Shown here piece after piece: positions 10,578 through 19,418 of a stretch of 64,000 nucleotides of DNA. Made by a program: the position numbers and the translations under genes. Each line of letters opens with the position of its first letter. Positions within the stretch are counted from its first letter, which is position 1. The notes under the pieces are model-generated. The model was given only the letters and a program-made list of their open reading frames with translations. It searched no databases and was not told the DNA's origin. Location of the stretch: contig CAZIRF010000012.1 in NCBI GenBank assembly GCA_964541755.1, positions 1-64,000 of the forward strand, in the 5' to 3' direction. The stretch comes from CAZIRF01 sp964541755 (GTDB lineage: Bacteria > Spirochaetota > Spirochaetia > Treponematales > Breznakiellaceae).

Positions 10578-11869
10578 GGTGCAGCGACCTCTTCCAATGT
10601 GTAGTCTTCGGTCATAGCACGGTACATTGCATCGAGAACAGGTATTCCTTGACTGTAACGTTTTCCGCTACTGCGCTCGAAAAGACCGAAGTTTTCCGCG
10701 CCAGAGCCACTCGCACCGTTGTCCCAGTAGATGGGTATAATGCCGCGGTCCTTCGCTGCCTTGGTCACGTACTCCATGTAGTAGCGGCGGTAGTCCTCAT
10801 ATCCGGTCTGGTGGACGGCCCCGTACTCGCCCAGATACACGGGGATGCCCTCGTCGATGTACTCTGCTTTGAGGGCATCAAAAATACTTACGACATGTGC
10901 TTCCTGCCCCCAAGAGGTATCGATTGTTTCTTCCTTTTCATTTTCATATGTGAGCTCTGTGCCGGTTTTTCCCCAGTGCGGAACTTTTGCAGCAATTGCG
11001 AAGTCCGGGGGGTCGTAGAAATGGACCGTTACCATGAGGCGATTGCTGGCTGTGTCCGTCGGGAGGACGAGGTGGTCCATGGTAAGATTGGGGTTGGTCA
11101 CGTAGCCGGCGATACCCAGGTAGCGGTTTTCGTTGTTGCCCCCGGTGGCGCGGATTGCGTCGACAAAGGTCTGGTTCCACTGGTTGAGGATGGCGTACTG
11201 CAGGCCGCCGTCCGTGCGGTTGGCTCCCCAGCCCCAACCGCCGTCGTGGATCTCGTTGACGCCCTCGAAGATGAGCCAGTCGCCGTGGTTCTTGAAGTAG
11301 TTGGCGATCTGGGTCCACACGGCGGCAAACATGTCGTCGATGCGGGCGCGGTCCTCTTCGTTTGCAGCGGAGTCGACGATGTTGAGCCAGTAGTGCGAGT
11401 CGCCCCCGTCGTGGTGGATGTTGATGATGGCCTTCATCCCGGCGTTGTGGGCATAGCCAGCGACTTGAGCGACGCGGGCGAGCCAGGCTTCGCTTAGCTT
11501 GTAGCCCGAGGCCGCGTTGCCAATTTTCCCCAGCCAGGTAACCGGGATGCGTACGATACCGAAGCCCTCGTCGGCCACGGCGTTCATGAGTTCCTGGGTG
11601 ATAAGGGGATTGCCCCAGATGGTCTCGTTGGAGCCCTCGTCGTTGTGGGCGTCGAGCTGGTTGCCCACATTCCAGCCCATTTCTACCGGTTCCCGCTCGG
11701 GGGCTTCGGCCAAAGCTTCGGTTTGTCCAGTTGTTATGCCCAGATCTCCATCGCCAATTGATGTGCTGTCAGGAGTAAAACAGGCGCCGAGGCCGAAAAG
11801 GCTGAGGGCTATGCCGATGGCGAGTGTCGCCTTGAGCTGCGGTGTCCGGTATCGATCGAAGATGCTCAT
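10574..11869 (-). CDS. Glycoside hydrolase family 5 lipoprotein (cellulase-type)
   Basis: A 431-residue GH5 enzyme. The frame is open far upstream, but the ATG at 11869 has an AAGGAG ribosome site 7 bases before it and opens a lipoprotein signal (hydrophobic run ending LFGLGAC, with the lipobox Cys). The catalytic domain has GWNVGNQLD, ETIWGNP, NIHHDG, the acid/base Glu in FEGVNEIHDGGWGWG and the nucleophile Glu in VYLGEYGA. It is expected to be lipid-anchored on the cell surface or in the periplasm and to attack beta-glucans outside the cytoplasm. It is closely related to the downstream gene and to the gene at 61896-63236, so tandem duplication is likely. With the coupled downstream enzyme it forms an outside-then-inside degradation pair. 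The divergent neighbour is the thiamin operon. Confidence 0.9.
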   Translation of the reverse strand: MSIFDRYRTPQLKATLAIGIALSLFGLGACFTPDSTSIGDGDLGITTGQTEALAEAPEREPVEMGWNVGNQLDAHNDEGSNETIWGNPLITQELMNAVADEGFGIVRIPVTWLGKIGNAASGYKLSEAWLARVAQVAGYAHNAGMKAIINIHHDGGDSHYWLNIVDSAANEEDRARIDDMFAAVWTQIANYFKNHGDWLIFEGVNEIHDGGWGWGANRTDGGLQYAILNQWNQTFVDAIRATGGNNENRYLGIAGYVTNPNLTMDHLVLPTDTASNRLMVTVHFYDPPDFAIAAKVPHWGKTGTELTYENEKEETIDTSWGQEAHVVSIFDALKAEYIDEGIPVYLGEYGAVHQTGYEDYRRYYMEYVTKAAKDRGIIPIYWDNGASGSGAENFGLFERSSGKRYSQGIPVLDAMYRAMTEDYTLEEVAAP

Positions 11870-12021
11870 TGCTGCTCCTTGTTTTGGGGGCTCGTTACCC
11901 TCGAAGGTATCGCGGAAACGAGCTATCAGCATAACTAAAAAATTGGAGAAAATGGAGGGAAAATGTGCAGATAATGGGTTTTTGCCGACCACTTGCCCTT
12001 GTCCTCTTTTTCTGGCACTCT

Positions 12022-12123
12022 GCACGCATGCTTGGGGGGCCGCGATTGGGCGGCTGAGACAGGGATCCGCAAAGCCCGTACCCATGAACCTGATCCGGGT
12101 AATACCGGCGTAGGAAAGCGTGG
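12022..12123 (+). promoter_or_regulatory. TPP (THI-box) riboswitch
   Basis: The aptamer consensus is plain: GGCTGAGA near 12051, then the long conserved block GAACCTGATCCGGGTAAT followed by ACCGGCGTAGGAA ending near 12117. The closing P1 helix can form between CACGC (12023-12027) and GCGTG (12118-12122). It lies 107 bases before thiD and should repress the thiamin salvage operon when thiamin pyrophosphate is plentiful. Confidence 0.95.
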
Positions 12124-12200
12124 GTCCCTTCCGGGGGCCCTCCGGGTCCCGACGGGGCCCATGGTCCCCCCGCTTGCCAATCCACACCATAGCCTGTGCC

Positions 12201-12225
12201 GCCTCCCGGGTCTCCGCAAGGAGGC
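12201..12225 (+). promoter_or_regulatory. Shine-Dalgarno-sequestering hairpin of the TPP riboswitch
   Basis: GCCTCC (12201-12206) can pair perfectly with GGAGGC (12220-12225), which is the thiD ribosome site. This suggests the riboswitch acts on translation initiation. A GC-rich hairpin at about 12136-12160 lies between but has no T-tract, so it is a poor intrinsic terminator. The mechanism is inferred from pairing only. Confidence 0.55.
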
Positions 12226-12229
12226 TTTT

Positions 12230-13111
12230 GTGAAGCACGTTCTCTCGATTGCCGGTAGCGACCCCGGTGGGGGGGCCGGCATACAGGCCGACCTCAAGGT
12301 CTTTTCGGCCCATGGGGTCTACGGGATGGCGGTCATTACCGCCCTTACCGCACAGAATACCTGCGGGGTGCGCAGTGCCCTGCCGGTCCCGCCGGATTTC
12401 ATCGCCGAACAGTTCAAAGCCGTCGCAGAGGATATCCGCATCGATGCCATAAAACTGGGGATGCTCGGCGGCGAAGCGGCCATCGCCCGCGTGGCGGCGC
12501 TCCTGCATGACTATCTGCAGGAGCGGCGGTCTGTACCGGTCGTCCTCGACCCGGTCATGGTCGCGAAGGGGGGGCACCGCCTCCTCGACGCGGGCGCCGA
12601 GCGGGTTCTTCTTCGCTCCCTCCTGCCCTTGGCAACACTCGTAACGCCAAACCTTGCCGAGGCCTCTGTCCTCGCCGGTATGCCGGTCGAAAACCTCGAG
12701 GACATGCGGCGGGCTGCCTGCGTTTTGCGTGAGGAGTTCGGTGCCAAGGCCGTGCTCGTCAAGGGCGGCCACCTCGCGGCAGAACCCTGCGACCTTCTCG
12801 TCGACGGCATGGGCGAGTACCTCTTGAGCGGGCCGCGCATCGATGCCCGGCACACCCACGGGACGGGCTGCTCCCTCTCGAGCGCCATTGCCGCGCGCCT
12901 CGCCCGCGGGCACTCCCTGCGCGAAGCGGTACGGCTGTCCCGCGATTACATACGCGCGGGAATCGCCGAGGGCCTCGCGGTGGGCGGCGGTATCGGGCCC
13001 ATCCATCACTTCCACGAATTCTTCGATCCCGCGGGCCAGAAGCGCCCTGATCAAAACCTGTCCACATCCGCCATCAGCATGAAAGGAGAGTATCAGCATG
13101 AATTTGTTTGA
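12230..13111 (+). CDS. thiD: Hydroxymethylpyrimidine / HMP-phosphate kinase ThiD
   Basis: A 293-residue ribokinase-fold enzyme that phosphorylates 4-amino-5-hydroxymethyl-2-methylpyrimidine twice to give HMP-PP for thiamin synthesis. I chose the GTG at 12230 because AAGGAGG lies 5 bases upstream and the family N-terminus VLSIAGSDPGGGAGIQADLK begins there; the longer open frame runs into the riboswitch. Other hallmarks are DPVMVAKGG, TPNLAEA, LVKGGH and the catalytic HTHGTGCSLSSAIA anion hole near the C-terminus. It is the first gene of thiD-thiM-thiE under the TPP riboswitch and overlaps thiM by 14 bases. No thiC, thiG or thiS is nearby, so the operon is for salvage. Confidence 0.95.
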   Translation: MKHVLSIAGSDPGGGAGIQADLKVFSAHGVYGMAVITALTAQNTCGVRSALPVPPDFIAEQFKAVAEDIRIDAIKLGMLGGEAAIARVAALLHDYLQERRSVPVVLDPVMVAKGGHRLLDAGAERVLLRSLLPLATLVTPNLAEASVLAGMPVENLEDMRRAACVLREEFGAKAVLVKGGHLAAEPCDLLVDGMGEYLLSGPRIDARHTHGTGCSLSSAIAARLARGHSLREAVRLSRDYIRAGIAEGLAVGGGIGPIHHFHEFFDPAGQKRPDQNLSTSAISMKGEYQHEFV

Positions 13112-13889
13112 GCGCGTCCGGGGCGCGAAGCCCCTCATCGTCCACGTTACCAACCTCGTCACCATCAACGACTGCGCCAACGCGACCCTGGCCATCGGGG
13201 CCTCGCCGGTCATGATCGACGAAATATCCGAGGCCGCCGACATGATCGCCTTTGCGGGGGCCCTCGTCCTCAACATGGGGACGGTGAATGAGCGGCAATT
13301 CATGCTGATGCAGGCCGCCCTGCAGGCGGCCTGCATACAGGGCATAGCGGTCGTCTTCGATCCCGTGGGGGCGGGGGCGACGCCATGGCGCCAGCGGGTG
13401 GCACGCCACCTCGTGCAGTCCTTCGATGCAAGCCGTGGTTCGCGCCTTTATATAAAGGGCAATGCGGCAGAGCTCTCCTTCCTCGCCGGCCAGGCGAGCA
13501 AACAGAAGGGCGTGGATTCCCTGCAGGCCGGCGACGAGGATGCGGTGCGGCGTCTGGCTGGAGATAGCAACTGTATCGCGATCGCCACCGGGGCGGTCGA
13601 TATTACCAGCGACGGCGAGCAGGTCCTGCGTTTTGAGGGCGGCTGCCCCGAGATCGGGGAGGTCTGCGGGACCGGCTGCATGGGGGCGAGCCTCCTGGCA
13701 TCGCTTGCCGCGGTCCTTCCCGCAGACGCCGATCCCCTCGAGGCGGCGCGCGCCTACTCCTTTCTGGCGAAACGATCGGCCGAGCGGGCGCGCGAGCGTG
13801 TCGCGGCGGCCTTCCCGGCCGCCTGCCGCCTGCCCCTGGGGAGCCTGCGGGCGGCTTTCATGGATGAGCTCGCCTTGATTGATGGATAA
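13098..13889 (+). CDS. thiM: Hydroxyethylthiazole kinase ThiM
   Basis: A 263-residue kinase that phosphorylates salvaged 4-methyl-5-(2-hydroxyethyl)thiazole. The signatures are PLIVHVTNLVTINDCANATL at the N-terminus, the DPVGAGATPWR loop, KGNAAEL, and the EVCGTGCMGASLLA nucleotide/anion-binding motif. The start ATG lies inside the end of thiD with AAAGGAG 9 bases upstream. Its product joins with HMP-PP from ThiD on ThiE, the next gene 5 bases downstream. Confidence 0.95.
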   Translation: MNLFERVRGAKPLIVHVTNLVTINDCANATLAIGASPVMIDEISEAADMIAFAGALVLNMGTVNERQFMLMQAALQAACIQGIAVVFDPVGAGATPWRQRVARHLVQSFDASRGSRLYIKGNAAELSFLAGQASKQKGVDSLQAGDEDAVRRLAGDSNCIAIATGAVDITSDGEQVLRFEGGCPEIGEVCGTGCMGASLLASLAAVLPADADPLEAARAYSFLAKRSAERARERVAAAFPAACRLPLGSLRAAFMDELALIDG

Positions 13890-13894
13890 GTGCC

Positions 13895-14575
13895 ATGAAT
13901 ATTGTTGAAAGAACGGAATTCTTCCTCGAACGCATGCGGGCCGAGCCCGTCCTCTGCCTCGTGACCGACCGCGGCTACTTCAAAGGCCCCCGTTTTGTGG
14001 AACTCGTCGCCGAGGCCGTCGAGGCCGGGGTGAACATGGTCCAACTGCGCGACAAGGACGGCCAAGTTCCCCTGCGGCAAAGCCTCGAAGAGGGGCGTAT
14101 TCTGCGGGAGCTCTGTGCGCGGCGGCGCATCCCCTTTATCGTGAACGACCAGTTGGACCTGGCCATGGCCCTCGACGCGGACGGGGTCCACCTGGGGCAG
14201 GGCGACCTGCCCCTGCAGACAGCCCGCCGCCTCTGGGGCGAGGGGCGGCTCTATGGCCTTTCGGTTTCGACCGTCGACCATGCCCGCGCCGATGACGCGG
14301 CCCTCGCCAGCTATCTGGGGGCGGGGGCCGTCTTCGAGACGGGCACCAAGCGTGACGCCATGGTATCCGGCGAGGGCGAACTCGCGCGCATTGCCGCCGC
14401 GGCCGGCGTAGAAAAACCGGTCATCGCCATAGGGGGCATCGATGCGACCCGGGCCCGCCGGGCCTTTGACACCGGCTGCCGCGGGGTTGCGGTGGTATCC
14501 GCCGTCTGGGGTGCTGCCTCGCCGTCAGATGCCGTGCGGCGCATACTCGAGGCGATGGAGGGGGATGTGCGATGA
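13895..14575 (+). CDS. thiE: Thiamin-phosphate synthase ThiE
   Basis: A 226-residue TIM-barrel enzyme that couples HMP-PP and thiazole phosphate to thiamin monophosphate. Visible signatures are LCLVTDRGY, VNMVQLRDKDG, PFIVNDQLDLAMALDADGVHLGQGDLP, GAVFETGTKRDA and VIAIGGIDATRA. It ends the salvage operon. Its first 14 bases (ATGAATATTGTTGA) are identical to the start of the next gene at 14686. No thiamin-phosphate kinase (thiL) lies nearby, so conversion to TPP must be encoded elsewhere. Confidence 0.95.
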   Translation: MNIVERTEFFLERMRAEPVLCLVTDRGYFKGPRFVELVAEAVEAGVNMVQLRDKDGQVPLRQSLEEGRILRELCARRRIPFIVNDQLDLAMALDADGVHLGQGDLPLQTARRLWGEGRLYGLSVSTVDHARADDAALASYLGAGAVFETGTKRDAMVSGEGELARIAAAAGVEKPVIAIGGIDATRARRAFDTGCRGVAVVSAVWGAASPSDAVRRILEAMEGDVR

Positions 14576-14642
14576 AGATTTATTGGAGGAGGAAGGAGAA
14601 ACGTTTCCCAATTAGCGATTCATTATTCAGAGTAGCAGGTAG

Positions 14643-14665
14643 TGGATGTTGCCACATCCCCCTTT
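14643..14665 (+). terminator. Weak terminator-like hairpin after thiE
   Basis: GGATGT and ACATCC form a 6-bp stem with a TGCC loop, followed by CCCTTTT. It is short and lies only about 20 bases before the next start codon, so it could end the thi transcript or act as an attenuator for the HAD gene. Confidence 0.35.
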
Positions 14666-14685
14666 TATGCTAATCTCCCCCTGTC

Positions 14686-15405
14686 ATGAATATTGTTGAT
14701 CTTGTTGCACAACTTGAGGCTTCACGCATAAAGGCCGTCCTCTTCGACAAGGACGGGACCCTGGTCGATTCCCTGGGCCCTTGGGCACAGGCTGAACGCG
14801 ACATCTTTTACGAGATCGCCGAAAGGCGCTTTGGCGCGGGGAGCGATGAAGCGCAAGCCCTCGCGCGGGCCTTCCTCGACGCGGTTGAAATACGCGAGCG
14901 GGCGGATGGAAGCGTCTGGTTCGAGAAGGGGGCCTTCTTTTCGCATGTCCCCATCTCGAGTTTCCACGAGCGCCTCCTCGAGACCCTCGCGCGCTTTTCG
15001 GGACAGGAGACCTCCCTCGCCGCCTTCAAGCGCGAGTTGTCGGCCGCCCTCTTGACGCGCTATCCCGCCGGGGGCCCTGCGGTTGCGCCCATGCCGGGAG
15101 CCGCGGAGCTCCTTGCCGCCCTGGCCGCCCGCGGCTACCCCCTGGGGATTGCCACGAACGACGACGAAACGGGAACCCGCAATCAGCTTGAAGAACTGGG
15201 ATTCCTTTCGTACTTCCGCTTTGTCTCCTGCGCCGATACCGCCCGCCATCGCAAGCCGCACCCCCATGTGGTCGAGTCCTTCGCCCAAGAAGCCGACTGC
15301 GCTCCGCGAGAGGTCGCCATGGTGGGCGACAGCGAGGTCGACCGGGAGCTGGGTGCCCATGCGGGGCTCTTCCTCCACGCCGACGAGGTATTTCCCCTGT
15401 CGTAG
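14686..15405 (+). CDS. HAD-superfamily phosphatase (phosphoglycolate phosphatase-like)
   Basis: A 239-residue HAD hydrolase. Motif I is AVLFDKDGTLVDS (nucleophile Asp and acid/base Asp), motif II is the IATNDD region, motif III is the RKPHP Lys, and motif IV is MVGDSEVDRELG. A helical cap domain fits between motifs I and II (about residues 35-100), as in phosphoglycolate phosphatases. The substrate is unknown. Its position after the thiamin salvage operon makes a thiamin-phosphate phosphatase role possible, but that is only inference from context. The start is supported by position and homology, as no strong ribosome site is visible. Confidence 0.85.
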   Translation: MNIVDLVAQLEASRIKAVLFDKDGTLVDSLGPWAQAERDIFYEIAERRFGAGSDEAQALARAFLDAVEIRERADGSVWFEKGAFFSHVPISSFHERLLETLARFSGQETSLAAFKRELSAALLTRYPAGGPAVAPMPGAAELLAALAARGYPLGIATNDDETGTRNQLEELGFLSYFRFVSCADTARHRKPHPHVVESFAQEADCAPREVAMVGDSEVDRELGAHAGLFLHADEVFPLS

Positions 15406-15489
15406 GGAGTGCTTTTCCTGTTCAGGCTGATGTATCTGGCGCCCTGTTGCAGGGCTCCGCGTCACAATGGCTTCGCTGCCAGGGGCCTG

Positions 15490-17850
15490 TTACTTCGTTG
15501 CCAGGCGAAGGGAGTTCGACACCACCGATACCGAGGACATCGACATGGCGAAGGCCGCGAACATGGGCGAGAGCAGGGGCCCCCCGAAGACGTGGAGGAG
15601 ACCCGCCGCGATCGGGATGCCCAGGACGTTGTAGCCAAAGGCCCAGAATAAGTTCTGGCGGATGACGCGCAGGGTGCGGCGCGAAAGGGCTATGGCCCCT
15701 GCGACAGCCAGGGGGGAACTCTGCATGAGGACGATATCGGCACTTTCGATGGCCGCACCCGTCCCCGACCCCACGGCAATGCCCACGTCTGCTGCGGCGA
15801 GGGCCGGGGCGTCGTTGATGCCGTCCCCCACCATAATGACCTTCTCCCGGCCGCCAGCCTGGAGCTCCGCGACCACCCGGGCCTTGTCTGCGGGAAGGAC
15901 CTCGGCAATGACTTCATCCACCCCCAGTTTTCGGCCAATGTGCTGCGCGGCGTCGGCGCGGTCGCCGGAAAGCAATACGGTGCGCAATCCCATGGCCTTG
16001 AGGCGGGCGACGGCCACGAGGCTCTCGGGGCGCTCTTCGTCACGCACGAAAAAGCTCGCGCTGTAGTGGCCGTCGATCGCCATGCTCACATGGCTGGCCC
16101 CTGCCTGTCCACCAGCATCGTTCCTGCCGGTATCCGGCGGAAGCTCCACGCCCTCAAGGGCGAGGAAGCGGTCTGTGCCTATCAGTATTGATCTTCCCCC
16201 GAATCGTGCGCGCACACCGCGCCCCGGGACGGCCTCGAAATGATCGTCGGGGCTGTCATCTTCGTTCGGGCTGTCCGCGGTGGAAAGGAGGCCGCGCTCT
16301 TCTGCCGCGCGGCGAATGGCGTCGGCCAGGGGGTGCTCGCTGTAGCGTTCGGCCCGGGCGGCGAGGGCGAGGAGGGCGGCTTCGCGGGCGGGAAGGTCCT
16401 GTTTAATGGCCGCCAGTTCGGTGACGGCGCCACCGGCCACTTGAATCCCCACGAGGCGGGGTTTCCCCTCTGTAAGGGTGCCGGTCTTGTCGAAGATGAC
16501 GGTTTTGGCGCGGCCGGCGAGTTCGAGGGCCTCGGGGCTCTTTATCAGTATGCCCTTTTTCGAGGCGTTGCCGCTGGCGACCATGATGGCCGTTGGCGTG
16601 GCGAGGCCCAGGGCGCAGGGGCAGGCGATGACGAGTACGGCGGTGAAGGCGGTAAGCGCGAAGGGGAGCTTTTCGCCGGCCAGGAGCCAGCCGGCGAGGG
16701 CGAGGAAGGCGATGCCGATGACGACGGGGACGAAAACGGCCGATACCCTGTCTGCCAGGCGGGCGATGGGGGCCTTGCCGGCCTGGGCTTCTTCGACCAG
16801 GGCGACGATGGAGCGAAGGAGGGTGTCTTTCCCGGCGGCCTCGCAGCGAAAGACGAGGGTCCCGTTGCCGTTTATCGAGCCGGCATAGACGCGGGAGCCC
16901 GCTTCTTTGGCCACCGGGAGGCTCTCGCCTGATAGCATCGATTCGTCGATGGCCGACAGCCCCTCGAGGACGATGCCGTCGACGGGGATGGCCTCGCCCG
17001 GAAGGACGCGCAGGAGATCTCCGGGAACGATTTCCTCAACGGGAACGAGCTTCTCTGTGGGGCCGGTGGCCAATTCTGCGTCTGTGGCCTCGGGGGCGGC
17101 GATTTTGCGGGCGCTCTTGGGCGTAAGGTCGAGGAGGGCTCGCATCTCCTTGCGCGCGCGCATCTTTGCCCGGGCCTCGAGGAACTTGCCCATGAGGACC
17201 AGGCTGATAATGACCCCCGCGCTCTCGAAGTAGAGTTCGTGGGCTGCATGGGCGGCCCCCATGGCGATGCGCCAGATGGAGGCAAGGCTGTAACCCAGGG
17301 CCGCGAGGGTGCCGATGGCGACGAGGCTGTCCATGCTGGCGCGGCCCTTGAAGAGGGCGGGGAAGCCGCGCAGGTAGAAGTGACGACCAAACCACACAAC
17401 GGGGAGTACGAGGACGAGCTGGAGGAGGGCGTAGAGGAGGGGGGCTGTACTGGTGGAATGACCGTGCGTGTTTGCGAAGCCCGGGTCAATTAAGGAGGGG
17501 AGGGGGAGACCCAGCATGGGCCCCATGGCGAGGACAAAGAGGGGAAGGGCGAAGGCGGCCGAGAGGCCAAAGCGCCTCCCGGCCCGTCGTAGGTGGTCTT
17601 CCGCCTCGCTTTCCTTTGCTGCATCGTCGCCCGCTTCGCGGACGAGCTCGAAGCCCGCATCCGCCACGGCCTTGGCCATGGCCGCAAATATCTTGTCGCC
17701 GGCGGGCTTTGCCGTCTCTATCTGCACCGTCTCCGATGCGAGGTTGACGCTGGCATCTTTGACGCCTCGTATGCCCTTGGCAGCCTTTTCGACGGCCCGT
17801 GCGCAGGAGGCGCAGTGCATTCCCTTTACTGCCCAAGTCTCTTGTGCCAT
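15490..17850 (-). CDS. copA: Copper-exporting P-type ATPase CopA
   Basis: A 786-residue P1B-type ATPase that pumps Cu(I) out of the cytoplasm. One N-terminal heavy-metal domain has the GMHCASC site (residues 10-16). Eight membrane segments are expected; the sixth carries the CPC metal site (VIACPCALGLATPTAIM). Also present are the phosphorylation motif DKTGTLTEG, the SEHPLADAI nucleotide-binding motif with its His-Pro, and the hinge GDGINDAPALAAADVGIA. The ATG at 17850 follows a GGGAG ribosome site, and a near-consensus promoter sits upstream. The gene diverges from the uracil permease. No copper chaperone or CsoR/CueR regulator lies beside it. Confidence 0.93.
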   Translation of the reverse strand: MAQETWAVKGMHCASCARAVEKAAKGIRGVKDASVNLASETVQIETAKPAGDKIFAAMAKAVADAGFELVREAGDDAAKESEAEDHLRRAGRRFGLSAAFALPLFVLAMGPMLGLPLPSLIDPGFANTHGHSTSTAPLLYALLQLVLVLPVVWFGRHFYLRGFPALFKGRASMDSLVAIGTLAALGYSLASIWRIAMGAAHAAHELYFESAGVIISLVLMGKFLEARAKMRARKEMRALLDLTPKSARKIAAPEATDAELATGPTEKLVPVEEIVPGDLLRVLPGEAIPVDGIVLEGLSAIDESMLSGESLPVAKEAGSRVYAGSINGNGTLVFRCEAAGKDTLLRSIVALVEEAQAGKAPIARLADRVSAVFVPVVIGIAFLALAGWLLAGEKLPFALTAFTAVLVIACPCALGLATPTAIMVASGNASKKGILIKSPEALELAGRAKTVIFDKTGTLTEGKPRLVGIQVAGGAVTELAAIKQDLPAREAALLALAARAERYSEHPLADAIRRAAEERGLLSTADSPNEDDSPDDHFEAVPGRGVRARFGGRSILIGTDRFLALEGVELPPDTGRNDAGGQAGASHVSMAIDGHYSASFFVRDEERPESLVAVARLKAMGLRTVLLSGDRADAAQHIGRKLGVDEVIAEVLPADKARVVAELQAGGREKVIMVGDGINDAPALAAADVGIAVGSGTGAAIESADIVLMQSSPLAVAGAIALSRRTLRVIRQNLFWAFGYNVLGIPIAAGLLHVFGGPLLSPMFAAFAMSMSSVSVVSNSLRLATK

Positions 17851-17888
17851 GTTTGTCTCCCTTGAATACAGGTCTTGTAAACATGATA

Positions 17889-17917
17889 AATATAGTAATC
17901 TATTGTGCCTCCGTCAA
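17889..17917 (-). promoter_or_regulatory. Sigma-70-type promoter of copA
   Basis: Reading leftwards, TTGACG (17917-17912) is followed after exactly 17 bases by TATATT (17894-17889). It lies about 40 bases before the copA start. No obvious CueR or CsoR operator was seen. Confidence 0.65.
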
Positions 17918-17969
17918 TGTTCCGGGGCCGATACCCTCTTGGGCATAGCCCTGTTCACACCAAATTCGA

Positions 17970-17998
17970 TTGACAGTGGCCGACAAGCCGGGTACGGT
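17970..17998 (+). promoter_or_regulatory. Sigma-70-type promoter of the uracil permease
   Basis: TTGACA (17970-17975), a 17-base spacer, then TACGGT (17993-17998). The leader to the start codon is only about 12 bases, so there is no room for a purine or PyrR-type riboswitch downstream of it. Confidence 0.5.
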
Positions 17999-18016
17999 TT
18001 CCCGTCGGAGGTCTTC

Positions 18017-19336
18017 ATGAACAAAGCTGTTATCGGCGTCAACGAGCGCCCGCGTCTTGGCCGCTGGATTCCCTTGAGTTTCCAGCACGTCTTCGCCATG
18101 TTTGGCGCGACGGTCCTCGTCCCGCTCCTCACCGGGCTCAATCCCTCGACCGCGCTCTTCACCGCCGGTATGGGTACGCTCCTGTACATCGTCATCACCG
18201 GTGCGAAGGTCCCCGCATATTTGGGCTCGTCCTTTGCCTTTATCGCCGTCATCAAGGCCGTGAGCGACAATCCGCAGTACGGTGTCGCCTACGCCATGGG
18301 CGGCGCCCTCTGCGTAGGCCTCCTCTACGCCATTGTGGCCCTCATTATCCGCTTTGCGGGCACAAAGTGGCTCGACAAGGCCCTGCCGCCGGTCGTTATC
18401 GGCTCGGTCATCATCGTCATCGGGCTCAACCTCGCCCCCACCGCCATGTCCATGGCCATGCGCGCAAATCCCAATGATCCTGCCACCTACAGCCTCGTCT
18501 ACCTCTCGATCGCCGCAGTAACCCTCATAACGGCCATTGTCGCGACGATCTTTTTCAAGGGTTTCTTCAACACCATCCCCATCCTCATAGGCCTCGTAAC
18601 CGGTTACCTCTTCACCTTCATTATGGGGCGCTTTTTCCCCGCCTATGACATCATCCAGTTTGGTAAGGTGGCAGAATCCTCTTGGCTCATGCATCCGAGT
18701 TTCATCCTGCCCAAGTTTGCCCCGGTCCCCGTCATCACCTTTCTCTTGGTGAGTTTCGCGACCATCGCCGAACACCTGGGCGATACCCTGGTCATGAGCA
18801 AGGTCGTCGGGCGCGACTTCTACAAGAACCCCGGCCTCCACCGCACCCTCTTGGGCGACGGCCTCGCAACGGCCTTGGCGAGCCTTTTCGGCGGCCCGCC
18901 CAACACCACCTACGGCGAGAACATCGGCGTCATGGCCATCAGCAAGGTCTACTCTGTCTGGGTAATTGGCGGGGCGGCGCTTATCGCCGTGTTCCTGTCT
19001 TTCTTCGGGAAGTTCGGGGCGCTCCTGCAGACGATGCCGGGCCCGGTCATGGGCGGCATCTCGATGCTCCTGTTCGGCATCATCGCCTCGGCCGGCATCC
19101 GCACCCTCGTCGAGAGCGGGGTCGACTACACCTGCAAGCGCAACCTCACGATTTCATCGGTCATTCTGGTCATCGGCATTGGCGGCGGGGTCGTCAAGTT
19201 TGCCATCGGCAAGGAGCTGGGCTTCGAGCTGGGCGGCGTGGCCCTCGCGACCTTCGTGGGCATCCTGCTCAACCTGCTTCTGCCCAAGAGTGTGAACGGT
19301 TCGAACAGTGATGATGCCAGCGGTGCTTCAGAGTAG
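18017..19336 (+). CDS. uraA: Uracil permease (UraA-like, NCS2 family)
   Basis: A 439-residue polytopic membrane protein expected to import uracil with protons. The frame is open upstream, but the ATG at 18017 has CGGAGG 6 bases before it and starts the family N-terminus. The sequence has the Gly/Ser-rich AYLGSSFAFIA motif, the substrate-binding Glu in TIAEHLGDTLV, and the NCS2 signature as TTYGENIGVMAISKVYS. The Glu in GEN matches uracil carriers, rather than the Gln-Asn form of xanthine/urate carriers. Fourteen membrane segments are expected. It is a single-gene unit between copA (divergent) and hisJ (convergent). Confidence 0.9.
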   Translation: MNKAVIGVNERPRLGRWIPLSFQHVFAMFGATVLVPLLTGLNPSTALFTAGMGTLLYIVITGAKVPAYLGSSFAFIAVIKAVSDNPQYGVAYAMGGALCVGLLYAIVALIIRFAGTKWLDKALPPVVIGSVIIVIGLNLAPTAMSMAMRANPNDPATYSLVYLSIAAVTLITAIVATIFFKGFFNTIPILIGLVTGYLFTFIMGRFFPAYDIIQFGKVAESSWLMHPSFILPKFAPVPVITFLLVSFATIAEHLGDTLVMSKVVGRDFYKNPGLHRTLLGDGLATALASLFGGPPNTTYGENIGVMAISKVYSVWVIGGAALIAVFLSFFGKFGALLQTMPGPVMGGISMLLFGIIASAGIRTLVESGVDYTCKRNLTISSVILVIGIGGGVVKFAIGKELGFELGGVALATFVGILLNLLLPKSVNGSNSDDASGASE

Positions 19337-19381
19337 TCTGTAATTTTGTCGGCCGCTTTTCGTTCCAGCCGTTTTCTTCGT

Positions 19382-19400
19382 CCGGGGCGCTCTGCCCCGG
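19382..19400. terminator. Hairpin between convergent uraA and PHP phosphatase
   Basis: CCGGGGC and GCCCCGG form a perfect 7-bp stem with a 5-base loop. There is little T-tract, so its role as a terminator for either gene is tentative. Confidence 0.4.
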
Positions 19401-19418
19401 GCTACAGCGGCCTTTCCC

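Noticed and set aside
12136..12175. Riboswitch-controlled intrinsic terminator
   Set aside because: GC-rich pairing is possible, but there is no T-run after it; masking of the ribosome site fits better.
11870..13345. Minus-strand open frame upstream of the GH5 lipoprotein start
   Set aside because: The frame runs through the riboswitch, thiD and part of thiM on the other strand. The lipoprotein signal and AAGGAG site fix the true start at 11869.
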